From DASXKD01 sp963734725 (GTDB taxonomy: Bacteria > Actinomycetota > Actinomycetes > Streptosporangiales > Streptosporangiaceae): 64,000 nt of DNA. The notes beneath the pieces are model-generated. The model worked only from the letters and a program-made list of their open reading frames with translations. It did no database searches and was not told the origin of the DNA. Both the position numbers and the translations under genes were made by a program. Each line of letters starts with the position of its first letter. The stretch's first letter is position 1. Below are positions 47,054 through 55,993 of the stretch, piece by piece. The stretch lies in the NCBI GenBank assembly GCA_963734725.1, contig CAVTIX010000020.1:248001-312000 (forward strand), written 5' to 3'.

Positions 47054-49585
47054 TCATGGAATGTCCGGTGCTGGCTGGAGGCTGGCCGGGGTGGTGACTG
47101 TGCGGCCGGCGGCGTCGGCGAAGTCTGGCATGCCCAGGTTGACGGTGGCGCTGCGCCGGGTCGTGATCTGGTCCATCTGGGCGAGCTTGCTGCTGGCGCC
47201 GGCGAGGCTGACTTTCAGGCCCTCGGCTTCGCCGAGCCACCGGGCTGATTCGGCTTCGGCGATGCGGTCGGCGAGGTTGCTGCAGATCTGGGCCAGGCGG
47301 GAGCGCTGGGCGGGGTCGGGGCGCAGCAGCGGGCAGCGCAGGCAGGCGTGCTCGTGGATGCACGGGGTGTCGTAGGAGCGGCCGCAGTCGCCGAGGGCGA
47401 CCTTGCGGAGCTCGAAGTGGCCGGTGAACTCGGCCCATTCCTCGTCGGTGGGGACGCGGTATTCCTGTGACGGGCGCACCGAGCGGCGGCGGGCGATGAA
47501 CGCGCGGTGACCGTTGATGACTTCCTCGGGGTAGACCGCCTTGTAGCCCATGGTGGTGTGGATGTCGCGGTGCCCGGCGACGAGCTGGGCGATGTGCGGC
47601 GGCATCCCGTGCAGGATCGCGTCGGTGATGAAGAGCCTTCTGAAGTCGTGGAAGGTGTAGCGCAGCGGCTGCCCGCCGGCGTCGGTGATGCCGATCGCGG
47701 TGAGCGCGTGGTCGAGATAGCTGCGCAGTGTGGTTTCCGAGACGGGCCGGTCCTCGAGCCGGAGGCGGTGCTGGAACAGCAGCGGCATCGGCGGGTTGTA
47801 GACGCGCTCGTTCTTGTCGTAGGCGACGACCAGCGGCACCGCCGGGCCGGCACGGCGGATCCTGCGCATGATCGCCGACAGCACGTCGGCGAGTTCCGGG
47901 CTGATGACCAGCAGGCGCTCGGCGTCGGTCTTGGAGGGCGTGATCTGCAGCAGGGGAATCAGCTCGCCGGTGGCGGGCAGCCGGTACTGGATGAGGCTGT
48001 GGTGGGACAGCTCGGTCAGTTCCTCGATCCGGATGCCGGTGTGCCGCAGTACCTCCACCATCGCCCAGCACCAGAACCCGCGGTGTTCTTCGAAGGTCAG
48101 GTCCCGGCGCTTGCCGGTGGCCGGGTCCTCTGCCCAGATCCGGCCGGTTGTCTCGGTCTTCATCACCGCCCGGCGCAGCGTCTGGCCGCCGGCGGTGAAC
48201 GGCGCGCCCGCGGTGGCGCCGGCGGCGGCCTGCAGCCGCTGGGCGGCGGCGGTGCGCTCGGCGTCTGCCCAGGCGGTCAGGGCGGGCAGGACCGGCAGCC
48301 GTTCGCGGGTCCGCTGGTCCATCCGGGACTTGCGCTGGGACCGGTCTTTCTTGTGCGAGGCATCGCTGGCGCTGACCGGGCAGCGGATGGCATGCGGGCC
48401 CCAGCGGGCCGGGTCATCATCGGCCCATTCGGCGATGTCGAGGCAGAAGGCCCTGACTGCGGTCAGCACGCTGCGGCCATTCAGCCGGGCAGTCACTGTC
48501 TGGATGCTGTGGCCATCGGCGGCGGCCGCGGTCTTGGTCCTGGTCATCACCCGCTGTTTCCACCCGGCGGCGACGTCGCGCGGGAGCTTCAGGGAGGCGA
48601 TGCCAGGATGGTGGGTCTCCAGATCGGCCCAGAACAGCTTGCCGAGCAGGTAGGCGAGATTCTGCAGCGAGGAGAAATCCGCCGGCGGCTGGCGGTCGCG
48701 CAGATAATCGACCAGCACGTCGCGGACCGGCTGGCACTGGATGTGGTAGCGGTCGATCAGCTGCTCGCACGTCGGCTGCCCGCGCCCGGAGAACACCCGC
48801 ATCGCCGTCGGCGCGTCCTGGCCGAATGCCCCCCAGGCATGCAGTAGCTGGTAGAAGAACGGGCTGCTGGAATGCTGGTCTTCCCCGGTGCGCGTCCGGG
48901 CGGCGATCTCCAGCAGCTGCACGCAGTCCCCGACGGTGATCCCAGCGGCGGCGCCGCCCTTGGCCGCGACGATGACCGCGATCTTGCTGAGCGCGGCCAG
49001 CCGGCCATACGATCCGGCGGCCCCTGACTGGCACAACGCGGCCAGCTCGGCGAAAGCCTTCCCATCCCGGATGCGGGCCATCTCGGCGGCCAGGTTGCGG
49101 GGCGCCGACGGGCACCTCAGCAGCCAGCCGATGCCCGGGCGGATCACGTCGGCGCCGATCAGCACCAGCAGCCCGGCGCCGGCATGAGGCGCGGGCTTCA
49201 GCAAGCCCGCCGGCGGCGTCCCGGCGCGGCCCGCCTTCCAGCCTGTTATCAGTCCCCGCCAGTCGCCCCGGGTTTCGGCGCCGCTGGCCAGCCACCGGTC
49301 CTGCCAGCTATCTCCGGGCTGGGCTTCCAGCCAGTTCACCACGGTGACCAGGCCCAGCCGCCTGCCCTGCTGGCTGGCGGGGTTGTCCAGCGCGAACGGC
49401 GGCGCCAGCAGCCGGCTCAGGACCTGCTGCCGGGTGGCCAGGGTCGCGGGCCACGACGCGACAGCCGGCCGGGACGGGAACCGGGCCAGCAGCTCTGCGC
49501 CGGTCTCGCCGCCTGGCAGCGCAACACCGGCCCTGGCCGGGACGGGCGCCACGCAGCCCGCCAGCAGCGGGCCAGCCGCGGTCAC
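47054..49585 (-). CDS. Tn554 TnpB-like large tyrosine recombinase
   Basis: An 843-residue site-specific recombinase. Catalytic residues sit in the C-terminal third: Arg in RHTGIRIEELTEL, His-x-x-Arg in FHDFRRLFI, and His/Tyr in GHRDIHTTMGYKAVYP. After the catalytic domain comes a Cys/His cluster (CGRSYDTPCIHEHACLRC) typical of TnpB-type recombinases, probably zinc-binding. The 430-residue N-terminal part is unusually long and unassigned. GTG start at 49585 overlaps the TnpA stop (GTGA), so the two are translationally coupled. Confidence 0.8.
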   Translation of the reverse strand: MTAAGPLLAGCVAPVPARAGVALPGGETGAELLARFPSRPAVASWPATLATRQQVLSRLLAPPFALDNPASQQGRRLGLVTVVNWLEAQPGDSWQDRWLASGAETRGDWRGLITGWKAGRAGTPPAGLLKPAPHAGAGLLVLIGADVIRPGIGWLLRCPSAPRNLAAEMARIRDGKAFAELAALCQSGAAGSYGRLAALSKIAVIVAAKGGAAAGITVGDCVQLLEIAARTRTGEDQHSSSPFFYQLLHAWGAFGQDAPTAMRVFSGRGQPTCEQLIDRYHIQCQPVRDVLVDYLRDRQPPADFSSLQNLAYLLGKLFWADLETHHPGIASLKLPRDVAAGWKQRVMTRTKTAAAADGHSIQTVTARLNGRSVLTAVRAFCLDIAEWADDDPARWGPHAIRCPVSASDASHKKDRSQRKSRMDQRTRERLPVLPALTAWADAERTAAAQRLQAAAGATAGAPFTAGGQTLRRAVMKTETTGRIWAEDPATGKRRDLTFEEHRGFWCWAMVEVLRHTGIRIEELTELSHHSLIQYRLPATGELIPLLQITPSKTDAERLLVISPELADVLSAIMRRIRRAGPAVPLVVAYDKNERVYNPPMPLLFQHRLRLEDRPVSETTLRSYLDHALTAIGITDAGGQPLRYTFHDFRRLFITDAILHGMPPHIAQLVAGHRDIHTTMGYKAVYPEEVINGHRAFIARRRSVRPSQEYRVPTDEEWAEFTGHFELRKVALGDCGRSYDTPCIHEHACLRCPLLRPDPAQRSRLAQICSNLADRIAEAESARWLGEAEGLKVSLAGASSKLAQMDQITTRRSATVNLGMPDFADAAGRTVTTPASLQPAPDIP

Positions 49586-50845
49586 AGCGCGTCCTTGCCG
49601 AACAGGGCCTGCAGGCTCTCGGCCCGGTACTCCGGGGCCAGCCCCGCGCCGGCCCCGCGCTGGCGCTGCCGGGCATAGAAGGCCAGCACGGCCTCGATGG
49701 CGTCTTCGGCCAGCGGGTTCAGGTACCGCTGGGTGGTGGACAGGTGGGCATGGCCCATCACCCACTGCAGATCGGCCAGCGGCATGGCCGGGTCACTGGC
49801 CATCCGGTAGGCCGCCGAATGACGCAGGTCATGCAGGGACCAGTTCGCGCCCATCGCCGCGCTGGCCCGCGCGAACATCAGACGGGCCGCATCGTAGGTC
49901 AGTGCCCGGAACGGACGCCGCAGCGTCCACCACAGCGGCTGATCCCGCCCCGCGGGGATCAGCCCGTGCACCTGCGCCTGATACAACCGCAGCCACACGA
50001 ACGCATCCGGTGACGCCGGGAGCTGCTGCAGCTGCCGTGTCCCCTTGCGGATCACCGTGATCAGCTGCTGCCCCGGATCGGCATCGGCGGCAGTCGCGCC
50101 CAGCAGCTCGCTGGCCCGCGCCCCGGTCAACACCCACAACGCCACCAGCGCCCGGTCCCGGTGCGAGCCCAGCAGCGCGAACAGCTCGTCGAACTTCACC
50201 TCCGGGATCTGCCGCGGCACCCTCCGGGCCAGCTTCGGCCGGTACCGGCCAGGCGCGCTCGGCCGGGAACGGCTGCATCGGGTTGTGATGCGCGTTCGCC
50301 CGGCCACCCCGCCGGCCCCGGGCCAGCGGGAACGGATTGACCATCGGCCCGGTGCCAGCCTCCAGGTGGAAACCGTAAAAGCCGCGCAGCACACTCTCGC
50401 AATGCACCACCGTCGCCGCCGCATACCCGCGGCCCGGCGACCGCTTGCCAGTCACCGGGTTCGGCGTCCCCGGCGCCACCGCCGTCCTCGCCCCAGGCGC
50501 CCCGCCACCGGGATACCGCCAGTGCCGCCGCACCGGCTTGTCAGCCCGCCCGATCCAGCAGCAGAAATCCCTGGCCTCAGCACTGGTCGCCTGATCCCAG
50601 CAGACCCCCGCCGCCCACAGGAACCGGAACCAGCGAAGAACATCCATTCCATACGACCGGTGCGTCGCCGCCGGGCGCCCGCACCCAGCCAGCTCACGGA
50701 AGAACTCCGCAGCCGGGGCAACCACCACGCCACTGACGTCGACCAGCCGGAACGGCTCGAACAGATCCCCGGTCGCCTCAAGCGACCCGAGCAGCGGCGC
50801 CACCAGCCGCGACAGATCCCGCGGCGCATCCCCCTCTGTGACCAC
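49582..50845 (-). pseudogene. Tn554 TnpA-like tyrosine recombinase, frameshifted
   Basis: The N-terminal core-binding part (EGDAPRDLSRLVAPLLGSLE, ATHRSYGMDVLRWFRFLWAA, CESVLRGFYGFH) is read from a GTG near 50845. After FPAERA the frame breaks; the catalytic domain follows in another frame: LARRVPRQIPEVKFDELFAL, Arg in LTGARASELLG, HDLRHSAAYRM, and GHAHLSTTQRYLNP with the nucleophile tyrosine. One missing base near 50250 accounts for it. If real, the element has lost TnpA. Confidence 0.75.
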
Positions 50846-50914
50846 GATCAGCGACCGTAGACACCCAGACCCCCAGCCGTCCGCTGACCTGCCCAAGCCC
50901 TTCCCGTAGTTCGG

Positions 50915-51224
50915 TTAACGGGTCGGTCTTCACCCGGTCCGACCCGCCCTTGGGGATCAGCGACGGCGCGACCACATCACAGGCCACCCCCATCGAGGCC
51001 AGCAGCCGGTACAGGTCATAACCGCCCGGCCCCGCCTCATAGCAAGCCCGCAGCCGCCCCTGGTCCCCGAGCCGGCCGATCAGACGGCGGACCGCCTCCT
51101 CCCGGTTAACGATGCGGTCCACGGCCGGCAACTCCTCGCCGGGCAGCAGCACCGCGACCACGATCGTGTCCTTGGACGTATCCATCCCCAAATGGACCGC
51201 CCCCGCTGATGTCACACTGGTCAT
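50915..51224 (-). pseudogene. IS110 family transposase, N-terminal part
   Basis: Carries the DEDD/RuvC-like start of an IS110 transposase: HLGMDTSKDTIVVAVLLPGE, then LRACYEAGPGGYDLYRLLAS and VVAPSLIPKGGSDRVKTD, where the insertion begins. The ATG at 51224 opens MTSVTSAGAV. The matching C-terminal part lies at 46236-47040. Confidence 0.85.
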
Positions 51225-51459
51225 GACGGCCGGCTCCCTTCCGCCATTACGGCGCCGGTATTGGATCGCTTGCACCTTCCAGCTTCCGGCGACCCGCGAC
51301 CACAAGCCAGCAGGCTTACGGGCGGTCACCTGGGAGCTGGCCGCCTCATACTGACTCCGGAGGCGGTCTCGGTATCAGCGTCATCAGGCCGGGTATGGAA
51401 TCGCCACTATGCCTGGTCCGTCCCCTGGTCCATACGGAGGAGAATGAGCCAGAAACACA
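51225..51459 (-). other. IS110 upstream non-coding end, candidate bridge-RNA region
   Basis: IS110-group elements carry a structured guide (bridge) RNA in the non-coding end upstream of the transposase. This 235-bp stretch between the transposase start and a small gene is in that position. I see no decisive fold by eye, so the RNA itself is inferred. Confidence 0.35.
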
Positions 51460-51657
51460 CTATGCGACGTGGAGTCCAGCCTCCTGGATCAATGCATTTA
51501 TCCGGTCGTAGATTTCTCTGAGTTCATCTGCGGATACGTCCTTCCTGACAAAAGCAATGACTGGTTGCCCTGTTTGTATCGCCTGCTGTAGCAGCTGCCG
51601 CATTGCCCACGTCTGGCCAGGTGTCCACTCTTCAGGAACGGCGATTTCGATATTCAT
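51460..51657 (-). CDS. Small hypothetical protein
   Basis: A 65-residue protein, MNIEIAVPEEWTPGQTWAMR to INALIQEAGLHVA, lower in G/C than neighbours and with well-mixed residue use, so a real gene is plausible. No family recognised; probably part of the island. Confidence 0.55.
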   Translation of the reverse strand: MNIEIAVPEEWTPGQTWAMRQLLQQAIQTGQPVIAFVRKDVSADELREIYDRINALIQEAGLHVA

Positions 51658-52309
51658 GATCGCATGCTACTCCGTGCCGTTGCTGGGTGGACGACTCTAC
51701 TTCTGGCGTCCTCCCGACAGGCGCAAGGATCTTGCCGGACAAGATCACAGTCAAGGCTGGCGCGGAGCGCTATCGCGCCAGCGACAGCCAGCGACACGAG
51801 CGCAGCGAGCGGCCTTGACGGTGATCTCTGCTCCGGCGGCAGGATGCCCGGCGCGAGGAGGACGGCCCGGCGGCTCTTGCAGGCGCGGTCACCCAGGGTG
51901 CGTGACGGCGGGGACCGCTTGGCGGCGGGTGCGGGGTAACGGCGCGGCGGCAGCGGCCCGCGCCGGTGCGCGGCAGCGCTTAAGGCAGCGGGCCAAGCTG
52001 CCGCCCCACAGCGGCGAGGTTCCCTCGCCACTCCAGCCTCCAACGGCGCAGCACCCCTCGACCGTTCACGCATCCCTTGGTGATCCACGCGCCCAGGCAT
52101 GGAGCCCGGCCAGGGCTGGACGGCCTGGCGCGCCGAAGGCGTGCCCTTGAAGACGTAAAGAAAGTAATCACCACATCGGACAACACCCGTTGTCGGCGGC
52201 CTCCGGCAGAGAGTTTCCGCTGGTCAGGTGGCGGATCGGGCAGCGTCGCTGGCCTGCAGGAGCCCGGCAACAGATGTTGTCAGTGTTAATGATCCCTGAC
52301 ATTGGCTGG
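51658..52309. other. Non-coding region with long palindrome
   Basis: About 650 bp without a supportable gene. Contains the palindrome at 51742-51827. Remaining frames are arginine-rich noise. Confidence 0.4.
51742..51827. repeat. 86-bp imperfect palindrome with 16-bp arms
   Basis: AGATCACAGTCAAGGC (51742-51757) pairs with GCCTTGACGGTGATCT (51812-51827) with one mismatch. The interior includes TGGCGCG and CGCGCCA arms around GAGCGCTAT. Shares core words with 45886-45954 on the other side of the IS110 element. Confidence 0.8.
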
Positions 52310-52663
52310 TCAACGGCGTCGATTCTGAGCAGGCACGCTGCCACGATGGCGGCGCTTGTAATGCTGACGGGCCGCCTGCCTGGTTACGCCGAGCCGGGTG
52401 GCAATCTCTGGCCACCCGATGCCCAGGCCGACAGCCTGCTCGACTAGCTTCGCGAGTTCCACTTCGGCCTTCCGCTGCGTGGCACGGGTGCGCTCAATCC
52501 GATCCAGCACTTGAAGGGGCGGCATCCGGGAATCCCGCTGCGGTTGGCCTGGCGGCCGCGCAGGCGTCTCTTGCCGACGTTCTGGCTGCGCCTGCTTGGG
52601 TCTCGGACTCGATTGGCGCTTTGCTCGTCTCACGCGATCCAGGATGCAGGTGAGGTACGACAA
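52310..52663 (-). CDS. Small helix-turn-helix protein
   Basis: 117 residues. The first 50 are a disordered Arg/Pro/Gln-rich tail; the rest is helical (ATQRKAEVELAKLVEQAVGL) with a helix-turn-helix GWPEIATRLGVTRQAARQHY. Likely a DNA-binding regulator of the island. The start may be internal (MPPLQVLDRI, near 52526), removing the low-complexity part. Confidence 0.6.
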   Translation of the reverse strand: MSYLTCILDRVRRAKRQSSPRPKQAQPERRQETPARPPGQPQRDSRMPPLQVLDRIERTRATQRKAEVELAKLVEQAVGLGIGWPEIATRLGVTRQAARQHYKRRHRGSVPAQNRRR

Positions 52664-53240
52664 TGCGAGTTGTCAATCCCAACTCTCTCGGTCGGCTAAC
52701 GGTGGTCACCGCGGATCGGGTCTTGCCGCCCATTAGTCGTGTGCCTTGGGTCACATTCTTTCGAGTCGGATGGTCCGTGGCGGACGGTAATGGACGCCTG
52801 CGGTCTTCAGCGGACACTCGAACATGGCCGACACGAATGGCCGGTGTTTTGCTTCTAGCGGGGATCGGCTGCACAGTGGATACCGGAGCCAGGACAGGGC
52901 CGCCGAAGGTGCCGGGCTGAAGCCCAGGGGCACCGGCAATCTCAAGATCGCCGTCTCGGTATGGGACGTGCTTACCCGCGGGGTTTCGCCCCCGTCCAAT
53001 CCTCCGTCGCCTGAAGCAAGCGCCTGACATCTGCTTCCTGGGTTGACCAGGGCAAGCAGTGGCCGATTGTTGCGGAACGCGTCGGCGGGCCAGCACCCGC
53101 CGCAACCGATGACGCGTCCCGGCGAGGACCCGACTGCTGCCCATCCCCAAGGAGAGTCACGATGGACAAGCGGCTGTGCCGGTGGATTCGGCGGTCCGCG
53201 CCGGATGATCGGTGCGGCGTGGCGACTGCGAGGCATCGTC
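52664..53240. other. Non-coding region upstream of xis
   Basis: About 575 bp without a supportable gene. In related integrative elements a replication initiator gene lies here; none is recognisable, which supports decay. AAGGAGA is seen at 53150-53156 before an ATG at 53162 that opens a 28-codon frame of no known family. Confidence 0.4.
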
Positions 53241-53453
53241 ATGGCTAGCGCGGATCAGGTCCGCGGTGCCCGAGAGCGGGACAAGCTCACCATCGTGGAG
53301 GTGTGCGCCGATCTCGGTATTAGCCGCCGGACGTTCTACGAGTGGCGGGCGAAGGGCCGGGCGCCCCGGTGCATCACGCTGCCGAACGGCAGCCTGCGCA
53401 TCCGGCGGTCCGAATACCAGCGCTGGCTGGCCGCGCATGAGGAAGCCGCCTGA
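53241..53453 (+). CDS. Excisionase-type helix-turn-helix protein
   Basis: A 70-residue protein with a MerR/Xis-like helix-turn-helix: KLTIVEVCADLGISRRTFYE then WRAKGRAPRC and a wing (LPNGSLRIRRSEYQRWLAAH). Overlaps int by one base at ATGA, the normal xis-int arrangement of actinomycete elements. By family it binds att arms and shifts the integrase towards excision. Confidence 0.8.
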   Translation: MASADQVRGARERDKLTIVEVCADLGISRRTFYEWRAKGRAPRCITLPNGSLRIRRSEYQRWLAAHEEAA

Positions 53454-54133
53454 TGAGCGACGGTGGCACGACCTTCGACGTGCGGGTCTACCAGACCGAG
53501 GTCTACCGGGGTGTCAAGGTGACCTCCTACCGGGTCCGCTGGAAGACGGCTAACCGGGTGTGGCGGGAAGGCTTCCGCACCGCTGCGCAGGCCGACAGCT
53601 TCCGCAGCGCCCTGCTGACAGCCGCCCGGAAAGGTGAGGCGTTCAGCCTTGCGACCGGCCGACCAATCGCATGGGAGCGGGCTGAGGCCGACATCAGCTG
53701 GTATGAGCTTGCCTGCTCCTACGCGGACATGAAGTGGAAGCAGGCCTCGGCCAAGTACCGCAAGGACATCGCCCGGGCGCTGACAGCAGCCACGCCGGCG
53801 ATGCTGACCGAAACACGCGGAAGGCCAGATGATGCGAGCATCCGCCGGGCGCTCGTACGCTGGGGATTCAACACCAAGCAGCGCTCAGACCCGCCTGACG
53901 ACGTGGCGGAGGTTCTCGCCTGGGTAGCCCGCAATACCGCCGCGGTCACGGCGCTGGCCGAACCCGCGACCGCCCGCCAGATGCTCGCCCTGGCCACCGG
54001 CACCGTAGACGGCAGGAACGCGGCCGCGAGTACCGCCCGCAGGCACCGCATCATCCTGGCCAACGCCATGGACTATGCGGTCGAACGTGGCCTGCTCGAG
54101 ACGAACCCGATCCGGGTGCTCAAGTGGACGGCA
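53453..54133 (+). pseudogene. int: Tyrosine recombinase (integrase), N-terminal part
   Basis: 227 codons of a tyrosine integrase: N-terminal arm-binding region (VYQTEVYRGVKVTSYRVRWK, GFRTAAQADSFRSALLTAA) and the helical core-binding region (SASTARRHRIILANAMDYAV, LETNPIRVLKWTA). The reading frame ends at a junction near 54133 with unrelated DNA; the continuation PKVSSQVDRRSVVNPQQARA is found at 56969. Unless the parts are rejoined, the element cannot move by its own integrase. Confidence 0.85.
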
Positions 54134-54529
54134 CGGGCCGGTCCAGCCGTCCGGGCCGCGGACCCGGGAAGGGTGCCTGACCGGCAGCGCGCTGGTGTCG
54201 ATCTGCTGGCAGTCATCGGCGGGCAGCCGGGCCGCCAGCATGGCCCGCAGCTGCTCGAAGGCGCCCCACAGCCAGCGGATCCGCCGGTTGGCCTCGCTTT
54301 GGTGCGGCAGTTTCGGGAACAGGTGCGCCCAGTCCCGGGCCACCTCGGCCAGGAACCCGGCCTCGCTGCGCCGGCCCAGCAGGTGCCGCACCAGCGCGAT
54401 GGCCAGCAACTCGGCGTCGCTGCAGGCTGGTGCCGGACCCGGACGGGGCGCAATCGCGATGGCCCGGGAGCCGATTGCGTCATCGACCAGCACGTACACG
54501 TAGACGAACAGATCCTCGGTTGGCAACAT
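54134..54529 (-). pseudogene. IS982-like transposase, 5' part only
   Basis: From the ATG at 54529 (MLPTEDLFVYVYVLVDDAIG) through CSDAELLAIALVRHLLG, DWAHLFPKLPHQSEANRRIR and QQIDTSALPV, an IS982-type transposase N-terminal half, ending at GPDGWTGP where the integrase sequence begins. About half of the catalytic domain is missing. Confidence 0.75.
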
Positions 54530-54536
54530 GGGGGGT

Positions 54537-54587
54537 GGCCTCTGCGGGACAAGGGACGTCAACAACCTCTTGTCTCTCGCAGAGGCC
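54537..54587. repeat. Inverted repeat at the IS982 upstream end
   Basis: GGCCTCTGCG (54537-54546) pairs with CGCAGAGGCC (54578-54587), and GACAAG with CTTGTC inside. It lies just upstream of the transposase start, probably in or near the IS terminal region. Confidence 0.6.
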
Positions 54588-54750
54588 GCCTCACGTCAAG
54601 GCGACACCGGGATACAGCGGTTGAAAGGCCGGGGTCTGGCTCTAGGGCGGTTCGGGTTGGAGGGTGAGTCCGGCGAGGACCCGTCGAATGAGCGCGGGCC
54701 GGTACTGGATGCGCGCAGCTGGTGTTGCGCGGCGGCGATCGGGCCGGACA

Positions 54751-55884
54751 TCAGGCCTTGCCGCATTCTTGTGACGGTGGAAGCTTGGTCAGCGGGAATT
54801 GAGCTGGCAGGTTCTGCTGCCGGTAGCTGTCCAGGTTCACGACATTGCCGTGCAGGGCGTTGCGGCGGTGCAGTTCCTTCCAGTACACCGGATCGAGGAA
54901 GATGGCCGGGTTCCACCACGACGACGTCATCTCCCCGGGCTGGCCCAGGTACAGGGCGGCGTCGATGACCGATCCGAGCCGCACGCCGCACCGGGGGTTG
55001 GTCTGCTGGCCGTGCGAGCCGCCTTGTGTGTCGGGGGAGAACAGGCCTGCGTCGGCTGACCCGAGCCAAGTGCCGGCGGTCGGGATCACCGAGTGCTGGG
55101 GGTAGCGGGAGAGCTTTGCGGCCAGGCCGCCGGGGTCCCCGGCCAGCGGCACGAAATCGGCGATCGTGTACATCCGCTCGCCAGTCCGCCGCTGGAGAAG
55201 GCCGGCGAGTGAGCCGCCGTGGGTTAGATGGCCCAGGCCGTAACAGATCAGCGCCCGGTGGCCTTCTGCCAGCACCTGCGTTTCGATCACCGACGCGGCA
55301 TGGGTATCGCGTTGCGGGCCGGCGATGGCGCGCAGCTGGTCAAAGTCTGTGATCGTGGACCAGTCGAGGGGCGGGTCGCCGGCCAGCACGCGGACCTGCC
55401 TGCCGGGAGGCAGCGGCGCGTTGACCGCCCGCACCGTCCGGAAGAACTGCTCATAAACCGGCTCGTCCCAGGTGGCCAGGGGAGATTGGGTGGTGTTGCG
55501 CCATACCGGGCGCAGGTCAGCGTTATCGACCGGCTGGCCGGCGATGAACCGGTCGATCGTGGGCTGGTAGAGCGCGTTGCCGAACTCCACGACGATGTCA
55601 TCGACCACCGCGGGCAGCCGCGGATCGGTGAGCAGCAAAGTCAGCGCGTCATGATGGTTTTGCAGGTTGTGCGCCTCCCCGAGGCCGACGAGCCGGTGCG
55701 TCTGGAAAGCTTCCAGGACCGCGTCGGCGAGGTCGCGGCCAGCCAACATCCCGCGGTCCGTGCCGGCAGCTTGGCCGCCCGATCCTGTGCATGCTGTGAG
55801 TCCTGCGGCGGAAGCAGCTCCCAGCCCGGCGGCAGCGGCACTGAGGAACCTGCGCCGGCTCATTCCCAGCACCTCGTGAGTCAT
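54751..55884 (-). CDS. Tat-type lipoprotein with EreA/ChaN-like domain
   Basis: A 377-residue exported protein: twin-arginine signal MSRRRFLSAAAAGLGAASAA with lipobox LTAC, then a domain containing VGLGEAHNLQNHH, VVEFGNALYQPTIDRFIAGQ and ALICYGLGHLTHGG. A Glu-x-His near the N terminus and a second GHLTHGG are reminiscent of the erythromycin-esterase/ChaN/TIKI superfamily, which places metal or heme ligands there. The reaction is unknown. Start ATG 55884 (MTHEVLGMSRRRF) or 55863. Carried in the insert that splits int. Confidence 0.65.
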   Translation of the reverse strand: MTHEVLGMSRRRFLSAAAAGLGAASAAGLTACTGSGGQAAGTDRGMLAGRDLADAVLEAFQTHRLVGLGEAHNLQNHHDALTLLLTDPRLPAVVDDIVVEFGNALYQPTIDRFIAGQPVDNADLRPVWRNTTQSPLATWDEPVYEQFFRTVRAVNAPLPPGRQVRVLAGDPPLDWSTITDFDQLRAIAGPQRDTHAASVIETQVLAEGHRALICYGLGHLTHGGSLAGLLQRRTGERMYTIADFVPLAGDPGGLAAKLSRYPQHSVIPTAGTWLGSADAGLFSPDTQGGSHGQQTNPRCGVRLGSVIDAALYLGQPGEMTSSWWNPAIFLDPVYWKELHRRNALHGNVVNLDSYRQQNLPAQFPLTKLPPSQECGKA

Positions 55885-55993
55885 TGTGATGGTTCTCCTC
55901 CAGGCGAGCCGGTCACGCTTAAACGCAGGGCCGCGCGGGCCGGCGCAGCCCTGCGGCCAGGTCATTGGGGTCGCCGCTGATCGGCCCGGCGGC

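Larger units (their letters stand above)
47038..50914 (-). mobile_element. Two-recombinase Tn554-like element inserted in the IS110 gene
   Basis: A 3.9-kb segment interrupts the IS110 transposase reading frame between its KTD and KRD codons. It holds only two overlapping tyrosine recombinase genes. CCGAACTA at 47038-47045 and TAGTTCGG at 50907-50914 form 8-bp terminal inverted repeats. The IS110 frame is restored if the insert is removed, apart from one duplicated GAC triplet. A Tn554-type pair (TnpA plus larger TnpB with a Cys/His cluster) without TnpC and without passenger genes is the best match. Confidence 0.75.

Noticed and set aside
47038..50914. Recombinase-in-trio (RIT) element
   Set aside because: Only two recombinase genes are present and the second is very large with a Cys/His cluster, which fits Tn554 TnpA/TnpB better.
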